This document shows positions 1 through 8,540 of a stretch of 64,000 bases of DNA, in pieces. Each line of letters opens with the position of its first letter. The stretch's first letter is position 1. The DNA comes from Hymenobacter terricola (GTDB lineage: Bacteria; Bacteroidota; Bacteroidia; Cytophagales; Hymenobacteraceae): NCBI RefSeq assembly GCF_017921975.2, contig NZ_JAGEMO020000001.1:310001-374000 (forward strand), in the 5' to 3' direction. Made by a program: the position numbers and the translations under genes. The notes under the pieces are model-generated. The model made no database searches. It was not told where the DNA came from and worked only from the letters and a program-made list of their open reading frames with translations.

Positions 1-1406
1 ACGGCACGTTCCTGAACGGCCTCATCCACATCGGCGAGAAAAATTTTGGTGGCGGCCGGGCGGCCGAGAAGGGCAGCCGCGGCATTACCGAGCAATTGCT
101 GGAGCTGGGTTTTGAGGCCGGGCGCATGAAAACCGGCACCCCGCCCCGCGTGGACGGCCGCAGCCTCGACTACGCCAAAATGGAGGTACAGGGCGGTGAC
201 GAGGTGCCCAGCAAATTCTCCTACCTCGACACGCCGCGCCTCACCCAGCAGCGCCCCTGCTACATCACCTACACCAACGAGCGGGTGCACAACATCCTGC
301 GCGAGGGGTTCGAGAAGTCGCCCATGTTCCAGGGCCGCATCAAGGGCCTGGGGCCGCGCTACTGCCCCAGCGTGGAGGACAAAATCAACCGTTTCGCCGA
401 CAAGGACCGGCACCAGATTTTTGTGGAGCCCGAGGGCTGGAGCACCGTGGAATGCTACGTAAACGGCTTCAGCAGCTCGCTGCCGGAGGACGTGCAGTAC
501 CGCGCCCTGCGCGAAATCGCGGGCTTTGAGAATGCGAAGATGTTCCGCCCCGGCTACGCCATCGAGTACGACTTTTTCCCGCCCACGCAGCTGGCGCTCA
601 CACTCGAAACCAAGCTGATTGCAGGCCTCTATTTCGCGGGTCAAATCAACGGCACCACGGGCTACGAGGAAGCCGCCTGCCAGGGCCTGATGGCGGGCAT
701 CAACGCGCACAACAAGGTGCACGGCAAGGCGCCTTTCGTGCTCAAAAGGAGCGAGGCGTACATCGGCGTGCTCATTGATGACCTGGTGAACAAGGGCACC
801 GACGAGCCCTACCGCATGTTCACGAGCCGCGCCGAGCACCGCATTCTGCTGCGCCAGGACAACGCCGATTTGCGCCTTACGCCGCTGGGCCACGAGCTGG
901 GCCTGGCTTCGGATGAGCGGCTGGAGCGAGTTCGCATGAAGGAAGGGCAAACGGCTGAAATCGCCGAGCTGCTCCAGAAATTTGCCATCGAAATCGCCGA
1001 AATCAACCCGCTGCTGGTGGAGCTGGGCTCGGCCGAAATCCACGAAAAAACCCGCGCCGTGAACCTGCTGCGCCGGCCCAACGTGGAGCTGGCTGACCTG
1101 CGCCGCGCCCTGTCCGCCCTTGACGAAGCCCTGGTCGCTTACGACGCGGAAGCCCTGGAGCAGGCCATCATCAACATCAAGTACGAAACGTATTTGCAGA
1201 AGGAAAACCAGCAGGCGGCCCGGCAGCAGGAGTTGGAAAACTTCGTGATTCAGGGCCGGCTCGACTACCGGGCCATGCCTGCCCTCAGCCACGAGGCCCG
1301 CGAAAAGCTGCTCAAGATTCAGCCCGAAACCATTGGCCAGGCCTCGCGCATCAGCGGCATCTCGCCCGCTGACGTGTCGGTGCTGATGGTGTACCTTGGG
1401 CGGTAG
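1..1406 (+). CDS. mnmG: tRNA uridine-5-carboxymethylaminomethyl(34) synthesis enzyme MnmG, 5'-truncated
   Basis: With its partner MnmE, MnmG installs the carboxymethylaminomethyl group on U34 of certain tRNAs, using FAD and methylene-tetrahydrofolate. The frame is open from the window edge (codons begin at base 3), so the N-terminal FAD-binding part lies outside. The 467 visible codons compare with about 620-630 in the family. Visible landmarks are the GTFLNGLIHIGE segment, the KTGTPPR motif, the MFTSRAEHR motif and the helical C-terminal domain ending SPADVSVLMVYLGR. mnmG is classically linked to oriC, which fits the origin-like region about 3.6 kb downstream. The identification is from family-specific motifs and is secure. 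Confidence 0.96.
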   Translation, partial: GTFLNGLIHIGEKNFGGGRAAEKGSRGITEQLLELGFEAGRMKTGTPPRVDGRSLDYAKMEVQGGDEVPSKFSYLDTPRLTQQRPCYITYTNERVHNILREGFEKSPMFQGRIKGLGPRYCPSVEDKINRFADKDRHQIFVEPEGWSTVECYVNGFSSSLPEDVQYRALREIAGFENAKMFRPGYAIEYDFFPPTQLALTLETKLIAGLYFAGQINGTTGYEEAACQGLMAGINAHNKVHGKAPFVLKRSEAYIGVLIDDLVNKGTDEPYRMFTSRAEHRILLRQDNADLRLTPLGHELGLASDERLERVRMKEGQTAEIAELLQKFAIEIAEINPLLVELGSAEIHEKTRAVNLLRRPNVELADLRRALSALDEALVAYDAEALEQAIINIKYETYLQKENQQAARQQELENFVIQGRLDYRAMPALSHEAREKLLKIQPETIGQASRISGISPADVSVLMVYLGR

Positions 1407-1418
1407 GAGAGTGTTTGT

Positions 1419-1778
1419 GTGGTGCTACGTAAACGCTACTTTTTGCTATTAGAGCTTGCCGCCGGAGCTGGAGTAGTTGGCTTGCTGCTATTTCAATTTC
1501 TGTATCCCAAACTGTTCGATAGCGCAGAGTACTTCGAAAAGGTACTCCTCATTTGGCGGTTTTCCGCGCTGGGGTTGCTGCTCGGGTTTATTGTGGGCTT
1601 GTTTATGACGCTTCGCAACTTGGTGCGTAAGCTTTGGAGGCCAGCCTTGGGATGGCTGCTAATATGCGGGTTGGGCTTGGGCGCAAGTATAGTCTTATGG
1701 GTAGCCACTAGCATCATTATGATGGGCTCCATGGGCGACCCGGGCCCAGCTGAGGCTGCTCGTATAGAAGCCCGATAG
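1419..1778 (+). CDS. small hypothetical membrane protein
   Basis: A 119-residue protein of unknown function with three hydrophobic stretches at roughly residues 7-27, 42-65 and 76-103, suggesting three membrane segments. It starts at GTG, with a second in-frame GTG directly after it, so the start is uncertain by one codon. An AGGAGA-like stretch overlaps the end of mnmG just upstream, and the 12-bp gap suggests co-transcription with mnmG. The gene is less GC-rich than its neighbours. No family is recognised. The reading frame is plausible but unproven. Confidence 0.6.
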   Translation: MVLRKRYFLLLELAAGAGVVGLLLFQFLYPKLFDSAEYFEKVLLIWRFSALGLLLGFIVGLFMTLRNLVRKLWRPALGWLLICGLGLGASIVLWVATSIIMMGSMGDPGPAEAARIEAR

Positions 1779-1818
1779 CATCAACAACAGCCTGACTGCG
1801 TTCCTGCCAAAATCTTAC

Positions 1819-1826
1819 GAACTTTG
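1819..1826 (+). promoter_or_regulatory. -7 promoter box (near match to TAnnTTTG) for the methyltransferase gene
   Basis: GAACTTTG differs from the Bacteroidota -7 consensus only at its first base and lies 63 bp before the preferred GTG start. No clear -33 TTG is visible at the usual spacing. Confidence 0.4.
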
Positions 1827-1888
1827 CCCGGCTACCCAATACACCGCGTCGCACCTGTGTCGGCCGGCTTTTGCCTTTAGAAGTATCC

Positions 1889-2794
1889 GTGTCCTACGAA
1901 CGAATTGATAATTGCCCGGTTTGCGGCAAAACCGACTTCAAGAACAAGCTGGTGGTGGAAGACCGCACGGTGAGCCACGAGAGTTTTGCCATTGTGCAGT
2001 GCGCGGCGTGCAGCTTCCAGTTCACCAACCCGCGGCCGAACGAGGCCGAAATCGGCAAATATTACGAGTCGGATGCCTACGTGTCGCACAACAGCGGGGC
2101 TCAGGGCTTCGTGAATCAGGCCTACAAAGTGGCCCGGTTTTTCACGATGCGCCGCAAGGTGGGCCTGCTGAACAAGCTGGCGCCGCGCCGGGGCAAGCTG
2201 CTGGATTATGGCTGCGGAACGGGGCATTTTCTGGCCGCTGCCAAATCGGCGGGCTGGCAGGTGGCGGGCCTGGAGCCCAACGCCCGCGCCCGTGAGGAAG
2301 CCAGCCAGCGCCTGGGCCAGACCATTGGGCAGGAGAGGCTGGCCTCGTTTCAGCCGGGTACGTTCGATGCCATCACGCTGTGGCACGTGCTGGAGCACGT
2401 GCACACGCTCAACGAAACCCTGGCCCAGCTCACGGCTTTGCTCAAGCCCGATGGCGTCATCCTCATTGCCGTGCCCAACGTGGAAAGCCTCGACGCCCAG
2501 CACTACCGCGAGCTGTGGGCGGCTTATGACGTGCCCCGGCACCTCTACCACTTTGCGCCCAAAACCATGGCTCAGCTACTCAAAAAGCACAAGCTCACCA
2601 TCAGCCAGACCCTGCCCATGCCGCTCGATGCCTACTACGTGAGCATGCTCAGCGAGAAGCACAAGGCCGAGCGCGCCGGCGGCCTGCTCACCGTGCTCAA
2701 GGCCGGCTACAAGTCCAACCAATACGCCGAGGAGCACGAAGGCCAGTATTCGAGCCTGCTGTACGTGGCCGGCCGGCGTACTCCGGCGGCCTGA
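1889..2794 (+). CDS. class I SAM-dependent methyltransferase with N-terminal zinc ribbon
   Basis: A putative methyltransferase of 301 residues from the GTG start at 1889; an upstream in-frame TTG at 1871 is less likely. Near the N-terminus two CxxC pairs (CPVC and CAAC, about 27 residues apart) form a probable zinc ribbon. Motif I of the Rossmann SAM fold, LDYGCGTGHFL, follows at about residue 105, and the WHVLEHV segment is typical of Methyltransf_23/11 proteins. Such proteins often act on sugars, lipids or small molecules; the substrate here cannot be inferred. The stop codon overlaps the next ATG (TGATG), implying translational coupling with the small gene downstream. Confidence 0.85.
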   Translation: MSYERIDNCPVCGKTDFKNKLVVEDRTVSHESFAIVQCAACSFQFTNPRPNEAEIGKYYESDAYVSHNSGAQGFVNQAYKVARFFTMRRKVGLLNKLAPRRGKLLDYGCGTGHFLAAAKSAGWQVAGLEPNARAREEASQRLGQTIGQERLASFQPGTFDAITLWHVLEHVHTLNETLAQLTALLKPDGVILIAVPNVESLDAQHYRELWAAYDVPRHLYHFAPKTMAQLLKKHKLTISQTLPMPLDAYYVSMLSEKHKAERAGGLLTVLKAGYKSNQYAEEHEGQYSSLLYVAGRRTPAA

Positions 2795-3099
2795 TGCGGC
2801 GGGTGGTGCGCCGGTGGGGGTGGGGCCTGGCCATGACGGCGTGTTTGCTGCCGGCCGCCCGCGCCCAGACGGTGCCCGTGCCGGCCGCATCGCCGGCTGC
2901 CCCCGTAGCTTCGCCCCGGCCCGATTCGGTAAAAACTCCGCCGCCGACCTTTGTGGTCGATACCGCCCGGCACGTTGTGGTCGTTAACTCCACCGAGCCG
3001 ACCACGGCCGTGACGCGCCGCACGGGGCTGCGCATCGGGGCAGTTATTGTTGTGCTTACTCTCACCACGTTGTTGTTGTATAATGTCCGTTCGCGCTGA
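2794..3099 (+). CDS. small exported protein with C-terminal membrane segment
   Basis: A 101-residue protein of unknown function. It has an N-terminal signal-like segment (about residues 8-25, ending ARAQ), a Pro/Ala/Val-rich middle, and a C-terminal hydrophobic stretch (about residues 78-96) followed by a basic tail. The ATG overlaps the methyltransferase stop codon, and the 3' end overlaps the following lipoprotein gene by 17 bp, so the three genes look like a tight operon. The overlaps on both sides support a real gene although no family is recognised. Confidence 0.6.
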   Translation: MRRVVRRWGWGLAMTACLLPAARAQTVPVPAASPAAPVASPRPDSVKTPPPTFVVDTARHVVVVNSTEPTTAVTRRTGLRIGAVIVVLTLTTLLLYNVRSR

Positions 3100-4717
3100 A
3101 CTGCTGGCTTTGCTGGCGCTGGTTGCCTTGCTTGAAAGCTGCGCCGCCGTGGCCCCGCCCCTGGGCGGCCCGCGCGACCGCACGCCCCCACGCCGCATCA
3201 GCAGCTCGCCCGATAGCGCGGCCCGCAACGTGAAGCAGCAGTTTATTCGCCTCAATTTTTCGGAGCCCGTCATCACTAAAGAGCTGAGCAAAAACCTGCT
3301 CGTTACGCCCCAGCTCCCGGCCGACAACCCCTACAAGCTGCGCGAAGACCGCAACTCCATCACCCTGCTTTTCGAAAAGCCACTGGACGCAAACACCACC
3401 TACAGCTTCAATTTCCGGGATGGCGTAGTGGACATCACCGAGGCTCTGCCCGCCAAAAACGCGGTGTTGAACTTCAGCACCGGCGCCGTGCTCGACTCTG
3501 GTAAGGTGAGCGGTACCGTTACCGATGTGCTCACGGCCAAACCCATTGCTGAAGCCAGCGTCGGGCTCTACCGCGAGGCCGATACCGCCGGCGTGCGCCG
3601 GGGCCGCCCCTACTATACCGTCCTCACCGACAAGGCCGGCAAATTCAGCCTGAGCTTTCTCAAGACCGGCCCGTACAAGATTTACGCTGTGACCGACAAG
3701 AATAACAACGGCCACTACGACGATGGCGAAAAAATCGCCTACCTGCCCGCGCCCATCACCATTGCCGGCACTTCCGGCGCGCCCATTGCGCTTGTGCTCA
3801 CCCAGCCCGACCGGCGCGCCCCCTTCCTCAACAACCGGCAGCTTAGCCCCACGCAGCTCCGTTTTAGCTTCAACGAAGGCCTGCGCACGGCGGCCCTGGC
3901 CCCGCTCGGCACCACCGCAAACGCGGCTGCGGTGGCCGAAGCCCTGCAGCTGGCCGACCGGGGCCGCACCGTGGCCATCTTCAAAACGCCGGACGTGGGC
4001 GATGGCCGCTACCTCCTCACCACGGCCGACAGCACCGGCAACATCGGCCACGATACCCTGCAAGTAAAATTCCCGGTGCCGCCGGCCACGGCCAAAAAGG
4101 TGTTGCCGCCGGCCCTGTACTCCGTAGAAAATGCCCCGCGCCAGGTATACCGCGAAGGCCAGGTGAAATTCCAGTTTGTCGTGCCGGTGCGCGTGGCCAA
4201 AGACCGGCCCTTTGGCACCCTCATCGAGGACTCGACCAGGCGCCGCCCCCTGCGCCTGCCCGCCGACGGCACCCTCAGCCCCGACCGCACCCAACTGGCC
4301 GTGCGTTTCAACTCCAAGGCCAAAACCCGGCTCGAAATCCTGCTCGACAGCGCGGCCATCATCGCCATCACCGGCCAGAACCTGCGCCTGAAAACCCTGC
4401 GCCTCGGCATCAGCGAGCAGGACGTTTCGACCAGCCTCTCGGGCACCATTACCACCAATGAGAAGAATTTCGAGCTGCAATTGCTCAACGACAGGCTTGA
4501 AGTAGTGGCCAGCCTGGCCTCGCCCAAAGGCACGTACCTGTTCTCGGACATGGCCCCCGGCACTTACCACCTGCGCGTATTGATTGATGCCGACGGCGAC
4601 GGCCACTGGCGCGGCGGCGACCCCAACCTGCTGCTGCCGCCCGAACCCGTGTACCTCGACCCCAGGCCCCAGCAAGTCCGCGCCGGGTTCGATATCGTGG
4701 AGGCGCTGAAGTTCTAA
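3083..4717 (+). CDS. Ig-like domain (Big_5 type) lipoprotein
   Basis: A 544-residue predicted lipoprotein. I chose the ATG at 3083 because it is followed directly by a signal peptide with a lipobox ending LESC (Cys about residue 20). The mature N-terminus carries a GGPRD..P segment, and the first domain (about residues 35-150) resembles the bacterial Ig-like Big_5 domain common in Bacteroidota lipoproteins. Later segments include a carboxypeptidase-regulatory-like stretch around KVSGTVTDVLTAKPI and a similar one near the C-terminus. It is probably outer-membrane anchored; the specific role is unknown. It ends the operon that begins with the methyltransferase. Confidence 0.8.
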   Translation: MSVRAELLALLALVALLESCAAVAPPLGGPRDRTPPRRISSSPDSAARNVKQQFIRLNFSEPVITKELSKNLLVTPQLPADNPYKLREDRNSITLLFEKPLDANTTYSFNFRDGVVDITEALPAKNAVLNFSTGAVLDSGKVSGTVTDVLTAKPIAEASVGLYREADTAGVRRGRPYYTVLTDKAGKFSLSFLKTGPYKIYAVTDKNNNGHYDDGEKIAYLPAPITIAGTSGAPIALVLTQPDRRAPFLNNRQLSPTQLRFSFNEGLRTAALAPLGTTANAAAVAEALQLADRGRTVAIFKTPDVGDGRYLLTTADSTGNIGHDTLQVKFPVPPATAKKVLPPALYSVENAPRQVYREGQVKFQFVVPVRVAKDRPFGTLIEDSTRRRPLRLPADGTLSPDRTQLAVRFNSKAKTRLEILLDSAAIIAITGQNLRLKTLRLGISEQDVSTSLSGTITTNEKNFELQLLNDRLEVVASLASPKGTYLFSDMAPGTYHLRVLIDADGDGHWRGGDPNLLLPPEPVYLDPRPQQVRAGFDIVEALKF

Positions 4718-5004
4718 CTCTAAGCGCCGCCAGCCGGCAATCCCACTGCACCATGCCCGACCAGCGCAAAGCGTAGGATTGCCGGTTTGGCTTTGCCCAA
4801 ACTCAGCAAGGGAGTGTTGCCATCTGCGCATGCACCCGCTACAGACGGTCAGGGCTGGCCTGTTTCTCACGCTTTCGGCTACTCCGTGTTACTGCAGCCC
4901 CGCCAAAAACAGCACTTCCGCCGTTCCGAATTGCCCAACGGGCGCGCTGGTGCTTCCAGCAGCGGCCCCACCTCCGACCATCTCAAAACCACTCAGAACA
5001 GCCC
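4718..5004. other. intergenic stretch left of the origin-like region
   Basis: No convincing gene is seen in these 287 bases. An inverted repeat with arms CCGGCAATCC (4734-4743) and GGATTGCCGG (4776-4785) lies just after the lipoprotein gene; it lacks a T-run, so it is not a clear terminator. Confidence 0.5.
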
Positions 5005-5512
5005 CCGATTTTCCACAATAGTGGATAACTAAACTCTTTTTCCAGTTACTGAGAGCGGTTTTTTAGAGTAATCCCCCGGTTTTCCACGGGGTTTTCCACA
5101 TCGATTTAGCAGTGGGGATGATTTCGGGGATAACCTGGGGGAAACACACCGGACCAACGGGGATAAGTGGGGTAGAAGTTTTTTTGGCAAATCCCCCGTT
5201 TCTACAGGGGAAAGCAGCGGGGGATAACCGTGGATAACTTTCCCCTCACAAAACGCCTTCCCACATACTCACTTTCTGGGGGAAAAGAAAAATGTGGAAA
5301 CCCGGTGGACATGTTGAAAAATCATACAACTTTCTAATAAACAGCTTTTTGTTTTCCACAATACCGGTGGATAGCGGGTGGATAAGGCCTTGCTTACCCC
5401 CACGTTTTCCACGCTGGGGATAACCCCCGGCGCTTATCCACTTATCAACCGACCTAATGAGTGGAAACAAGAAAGGTTTTTTAGAAAAAAATTTAATCAA
5501 AAATTAAAACTG
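5005..5512. other. oriC: putative chromosomal replication origin (oriC)
   Basis: A gene-free stretch crowded with 9-mers matching or nearly matching the DnaA box TTATNCACA. TTATCCACN-type boxes occur at 5020-5028 (reverse), 5229-5237 (reverse), 5377-5385 (reverse) and 5434-5442 (forward). TTTTCCACA/G-type boxes occur at 5009-5017, 5080-5088, 5092-5100, 5352-5360 and 5405-5413, with a GTTTCCACA at 5293-5301 (reverse). GGGATAAC/GGGATAAG repeats fill the gaps. An AT-rich block at about 5475-5511 could be the DNA-unwinding element. Nearby mnmG and the more distant parS, dciA and recF fit an origin. dnaA itself is not in the window and no skew was computed, so this is inference. Confidence 0.72.
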
Positions 5513-5522
5513 GGGAAAACCC

Positions 5523-5560
5523 GGCTCAAGGGTTTTGTCTTGGCTCAAGGGTTTTGTCTT
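5523..5560. repeat. 19-bp tandem repeat, two copies
   Basis: Two perfect head-to-tail copies of a 19-bp unit starting GGCTCAAGGG (5523-5541 and 5542-5560), directly after the AT-rich block of the origin-like region and upstream of the DUF4385 gene. The position suggests either an origin-associated repeat or a leader sequence; the function is unknown. Confidence 0.85.
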
Positions 5561-5681
5561 AGGGAAAGCATTTTGGGATTTCGTTTCGCTCAGCTGGGAA
5601 AGCGCGCTTCAAAAAAGCCGGCTACCGGTTGTTCCGGAAATGCGTAGAAGCGGTTTTCCCAAGCCGGTTTTTCTGTCCTCA

Positions 5682-6176
5682 ATGCCGTTCGACTACGCCC
5701 TCGATTTCGTCACCCTCGATTTTCGCCAGCACCCCGAGCTCTACCGGGTGGGCCGGGGTGAGCAGGGCGTGCTGCTGGTGCAGCCCTACAAAGGCGAAAT
5801 CCTGCCCCTCTGGCGCTTCAAAGACGCGGCGGCGGCCACCGAGTCGTCGGAGGCCATTTACGGGCTGTTTGAGGCGTATTTGAAGGCCCACGATTTTGTG
5901 GGCGCCGACATGGCCCGGAAATTCATCCAGATGGGCTTCACCCGTGCCCGGCGCTACGCCAACCATCAGGGCGGCAAAAAATACGCCGGCCCCGTGCCCG
6001 CCGACAAGAAGGGCCAGAGCGGCGCCCACGGCCGCGCCGAACTGCCCCGTAATCCCCACCCCGATGTGGATAAAGTGGAAGCCGCTGCCATTTTCAAGCG
6101 CACCTGGGACCGGGCCAAAACCAACCCCGAATACCTGCGCCAAAAGGCGGCGTTTGTGGAAAAGTATGGGAAGTAG
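5682..6176 (+). CDS. DUF4385-like protein
   Basis: A 164-residue cytosolic protein. The ATG at 5682 is preferred because the family-like sequence begins there (MPFDYALDF) and the upstream extension of the frame runs into the tandem repeat and origin region. The segments HPELYRVGRGEQGVLLVQP, DFVGADMARKF and RRYANHQGGKKY resemble the conserved core of the uncharacterised DUF4385 family as I recall it. The tail is Lys-rich. No biochemical role is known. The gene stands alone between the origin-like region and an inverted repeat. Confidence 0.7.
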   Translation: MPFDYALDFVTLDFRQHPELYRVGRGEQGVLLVQPYKGEILPLWRFKDAAAATESSEAIYGLFEAYLKAHDFVGADMARKFIQMGFTRARRYANHQGGKKYAGPVPADKKGQSGAHGRAELPRNPHPDVDKVEAAAIFKRTWDRAKTNPEYLRQKAAFVEKYGK

Positions 6177-6180
6177 GGTT

Positions 6181-6250
6181 TCGTTGTCAGTTCTTCGTTG
6201 CCAGTCGTCCGGAGCGAGAGGAGTCCTGACAACTAGCAACGAACAACTAG
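6181..6250. repeat. palindromic intergenic repeat, GTTGTCAG family
   Basis: Imperfect inverted repeat with arms of about 26 nt (left about 6181-6208, right about 6225-6250), built from GTTGTCAGTT/CGTTG-type words. Related sequences recur at 42298-42388 and 58815-58872, and partly at 36911-36995. Confidence 0.7.
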
Positions 6251-6259
6251 CCCGCTGCC

Positions 6260-6267
6260 TACCTTTG
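6260..6267 (+). promoter_or_regulatory. -7 promoter box TACCTTTG
   Basis: Exact match to the Bacteroidota TAnnTTTG consensus, 24 bp before the ATG at 6292. No TTG is seen at the expected -33 distance. Confidence 0.65.
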
Positions 6268-6291
6268 CCTACTACCCTTCACCCCAACCCC

Positions 6292-6777
6292 ATGAGCACC
6301 CCCCAACCCTCCAGCATCGAGGAAAACGAAATCATTCTGGGCACCGGCATGGGCCCGCTGCGCTTCGGCGCCACCATGGACGAAGTCCGCACCCTGGTCG
6401 GCGAGCCCGAGGAAATTGACGAGTCCGACGACGACGACGACTTCGAGCACCAGGCCTGGAACTACCACGAAGAAGACTACTTGCTCTCGCTCTATTTTGA
6501 CCGCGAAGACGACTTCCGTCTGAGCTGCATCGAAACCGACAACCCCAGCATGCGCCTCTTCGGCGAGGCCATTCACGGCCAGAGCGTGGACCAGGTGAAG
6601 GCCCTCATGCAGCGCCACAACCAGCCCACGCCCGAGCTCGAAACCATGGAAGAAGGCGCGGTGCGCCTCTCCTACGAGAAGTCGATGATTGACTTATACT
6701 TCGAAGATGGCGAGCTGCAGTTCGTCAATTTCGGCGTCTTCATCAACGACGACATGGAAGTGCAATGGCCCAAGTAG
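6292..6777 (+). CDS. acidic hypothetical protein
   Basis: A 161-residue soluble, strongly acidic protein, including a DESDDDDDFE run at about residue 41. It has no signal peptide or membrane segment. The sequence GMGPLRFGATMDEVRTLVGEP at about residues 18-38 resembles the start of small bacterial domains with a GIG..LG.s..el...LG pattern, but I cannot name a family with confidence. A perfect -7 box lies upstream and DnaA-box-like sequences directly follow the stop codon, so it forms a separate transcription unit beside the origin region. Confidence 0.75.
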   Translation: MSTPQPSSIEENEIILGTGMGPLRFGATMDEVRTLVGEPEEIDESDDDDDFEHQAWNYHEEDYLLSLYFDREDDFRLSCIETDNPSMRLFGEAIHGQSVDQVKALMQRHNQPTPELETMEEGAVRLSYEKSMIDLYFEDGELQFVNFGVFINDDMEVQWPK

Positions 6778-6784
6778 CCGAGGT

Positions 6785-6827
6785 TTATCCACATTTCCGG
6801 CGATTTTGCCTGTGGATAAGTGGATAA
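6785..6827. other. cluster of perfect DnaA boxes
   Basis: Three boxes in 43 bp: TTATCCACA at 6785-6793 (forward, perfect), its reverse complement at 6811-6819 (perfect), and a reverse TTATCCACT at 6819-6827 overlapping it by one base. This lies 1.3 kb from the main cluster in a short intergenic gap. It may be part of oriC or a DnaA-binding regulatory or titration site. Confidence 0.75.
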
Positions 6828-6904
6828 GTGCCTGACAATGGGCCGGTAATTCCGGCTTTTGGACGCCGAACCCAGAATGGGCCGGCTTTCGGAAAAATCG
6901 TTCA

Positions 6905-6942
6905 CAAAAAAAGGCTGCCCCGCACAGGACAGCCTTTTTTGT
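6905..6942. terminator. bidirectional terminator
   Basis: A-run, GGCTG/CAGCC stem with a partly paired interior, then a T-run. The A/T symmetry allows use by both converging genes (6292-6777 and the phosphate transporter). Confidence 0.85.
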
Positions 6943-6962
6943 GTTTTAGGGAGCCGGGGCTG

Positions 6963-8366
6963 CTAGCCCAGTACGGCGCGGAACAGCAGGAAGAGCAGCC
7001 CCGACAGGACCATGGTCACGGGCAGGGTGAGCACCCACGCCAGGGCAATGTTGCGCACCATGCTCGGGTTGATATTCTTGACGCCGCGGCTGGCCACCAT
7101 GCTGCCGGCGATGGAAGAGGTGAGCACGTGCGTGGTGGAGGAAGGCAGGCCGAACTGCGTGCTGATGCCAATCATGGCCGCCGCCACGAGCTCCGAGCTG
7201 GCGCCCTGCGCGTAGCTCAGGTGCTCCTTGCCGATGCGCTCGCCGATGGTTTTCACGATGCGCTGCCAGCCAATCATGGTGCCGCAGGCCAGCGAGAGGC
7301 TCACCATCAGCAGCACCCACCACGGGGCGTAGTCGGTGAAGGTTTTCATGTTGGCCGTGGCCGCGTCGTAGATGCTGCGGTCCTGGCTACTCAGGCTCAC
7401 GTTGGGCGAGGCGAGGAGCTTTTTGGCCCGGTTGGAGAGCAGCAGCACGTCGCGGCGGATTTCGAAGCGCGTTTGCTGGGGCAGTTCTTTGATGTTGGTT
7501 TTGCCGGCGAAAATCCGGTCCAGGTCGGCGGTCTGAACCTGAATTTCGGCCAGGCTTTTCTGGTCGTTGGGGCTAAGGTCGGCGCGGTTCACGCGGCTGA
7601 TAACGTATTCGACTTTGCTCAGCGACTCGCGCAGGTCGAGGGGGTTTTTGCTCTCGTCGAGGGCAAACCGGAAGGGCACAATGCCGATTAGAATCAGCAT
7701 AATCAGGCCCACGCCTTTTTGGCCATCATTGGAGCCGTGGAAGAAACTGACCAGCGTGCAGGTCACGATGAGCAGCAGCCGAATCCAAAGCGGTGGCGGC
7801 TTGCGCTTGTGCGGCTCCTTGAAAATAGCTTTGCTGGGCACGAAACGCTTGAACAGGAACATCATGCCGATGGTGAGCGCGAAGCCCAGCAGCGGCCCTA
7901 CCAGCAGCGCAATGCCGGTTTCGCCGGCTTTGCTCCAGTTCACGGCCGCGCCCTGCGAGCCGGGCAGCAGCGAAAACGCGATGCCGACGCCCAGAATGGA
8001 GCCAATGAGTGCGTGCGAGCTGGAGGCCGGAATGCCGTAGTACCAGGTGCCAATGTTCCAGATGATGGCGGCCAGAATGAGCGCGCCCACCATGGCAATG
8101 CCGTGGTACACGTTCTGGTCGACCAGCGTTTCGACGGGCAGCAAATAGATAATGCCCATGGCCACGCCAATGCCGCCGGCAAACACGCCGATGAAGTTCC
8201 AGAATGCCGACCACACCACCGCCACCCAGGGGCGCAGCGTGTTGGTGTAAATGACGGTGGCCACGGCGTTGGCCGTGTCGTGAAAACCATTGACGAACTC
8301 GAACGCGCAGGCGGCCAGCAGGCACACGCCGAGAAGCAGCAGCACGTGAGGTTCTAAACCAAACAT
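6963..8366 (-). CDS. pit: inorganic phosphate transporter, PiT family
   Basis: A 467-residue inner-membrane protein predicted to import inorganic phosphate, usually as a metal-phosphate complex with protons or sodium. The two signature repeats of the family are visible: GFHDTANAVATV near residue 27 and FHGSNDGQKGVG near residue 210. About ten hydrophobic segments are present. Between the halves lies a soluble, charged insert of roughly 110 residues (about 235-345); length-variable central loops are known in this family. The C-terminal half ends with PSSTTHVLTSSIAGSM, also typical. It is a monocistronic gene with its own -7 box and a shared terminator. Confidence 0.93.
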   Translation of the reverse strand: MFGLEPHVLLLLGVCLLAACAFEFVNGFHDTANAVATVIYTNTLRPWVAVVWSAFWNFIGVFAGGIGVAMGIIYLLPVETLVDQNVYHGIAMVGALILAAIIWNIGTWYYGIPASSSHALIGSILGVGIAFSLLPGSQGAAVNWSKAGETGIALLVGPLLGFALTIGMMFLFKRFVPSKAIFKEPHKRKPPPLWIRLLLIVTCTLVSFFHGSNDGQKGVGLIMLILIGIVPFRFALDESKNPLDLRESLSKVEYVISRVNRADLSPNDQKSLAEIQVQTADLDRIFAGKTNIKELPQQTRFEIRRDVLLLSNRAKKLLASPNVSLSSQDRSIYDAATANMKTFTDYAPWWVLLMVSLSLACGTMIGWQRIVKTIGERIGKEHLSYAQGASSELVAAAMIGISTQFGLPSSTTHVLTSSIAGSMVASRGVKNINPSMVRNIALAWVLTLPVTMVLSGLLFLLFRAVLG

Positions 8367-8405
8367 AAACAGGAAATTGGTGGGTATTTAAGTTGAATCA
8401 TGCGT

Positions 8406-8413
8406 CAAAGGTA
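8406..8413 (-). promoter_or_regulatory. -7 promoter box TACCTTTG for the phosphate transporter
   Basis: On the minus strand the sequence reads TACCTTTG, an exact consensus match, 40 bp before the transporter ATG. No clear -33 TTG was seen. Confidence 0.65.
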
Positions 8414-8527
8414 GGGAGATGGCCCGGCGTGGGTATGTTACCGAATTGTGACGCACGGCCGGCTATTGGGTGAGCAACTGATTTTTGGGCCTTCTACGGG
8501 GATGTTTCAGCTTCTGCCGCATCGGCC

Positions 8528-8535
8528 TACTTTTG
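8528..8535 (+). promoter_or_regulatory. -7 promoter box TACTTTTG for glyQS
   Basis: Exact TAnnTTTG match ending 5 nt before the glyQS ATG. A TTTC (8505-8508) sits 19 bp upstream, close to the -33 TTTG. If used, transcription would start at or next to the start codon, giving a leaderless or near-leaderless mRNA. Confidence 0.65.
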
Positions 8536-8540
8536 TGGGC

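Noticed and set aside
4779..5032. Small plus-strand frames of about 80 codons left of the origin-like region
   Set aside because: Two overlapping frames of similar length with no conserved features; they run into the DnaA-box region and look like chance openings.
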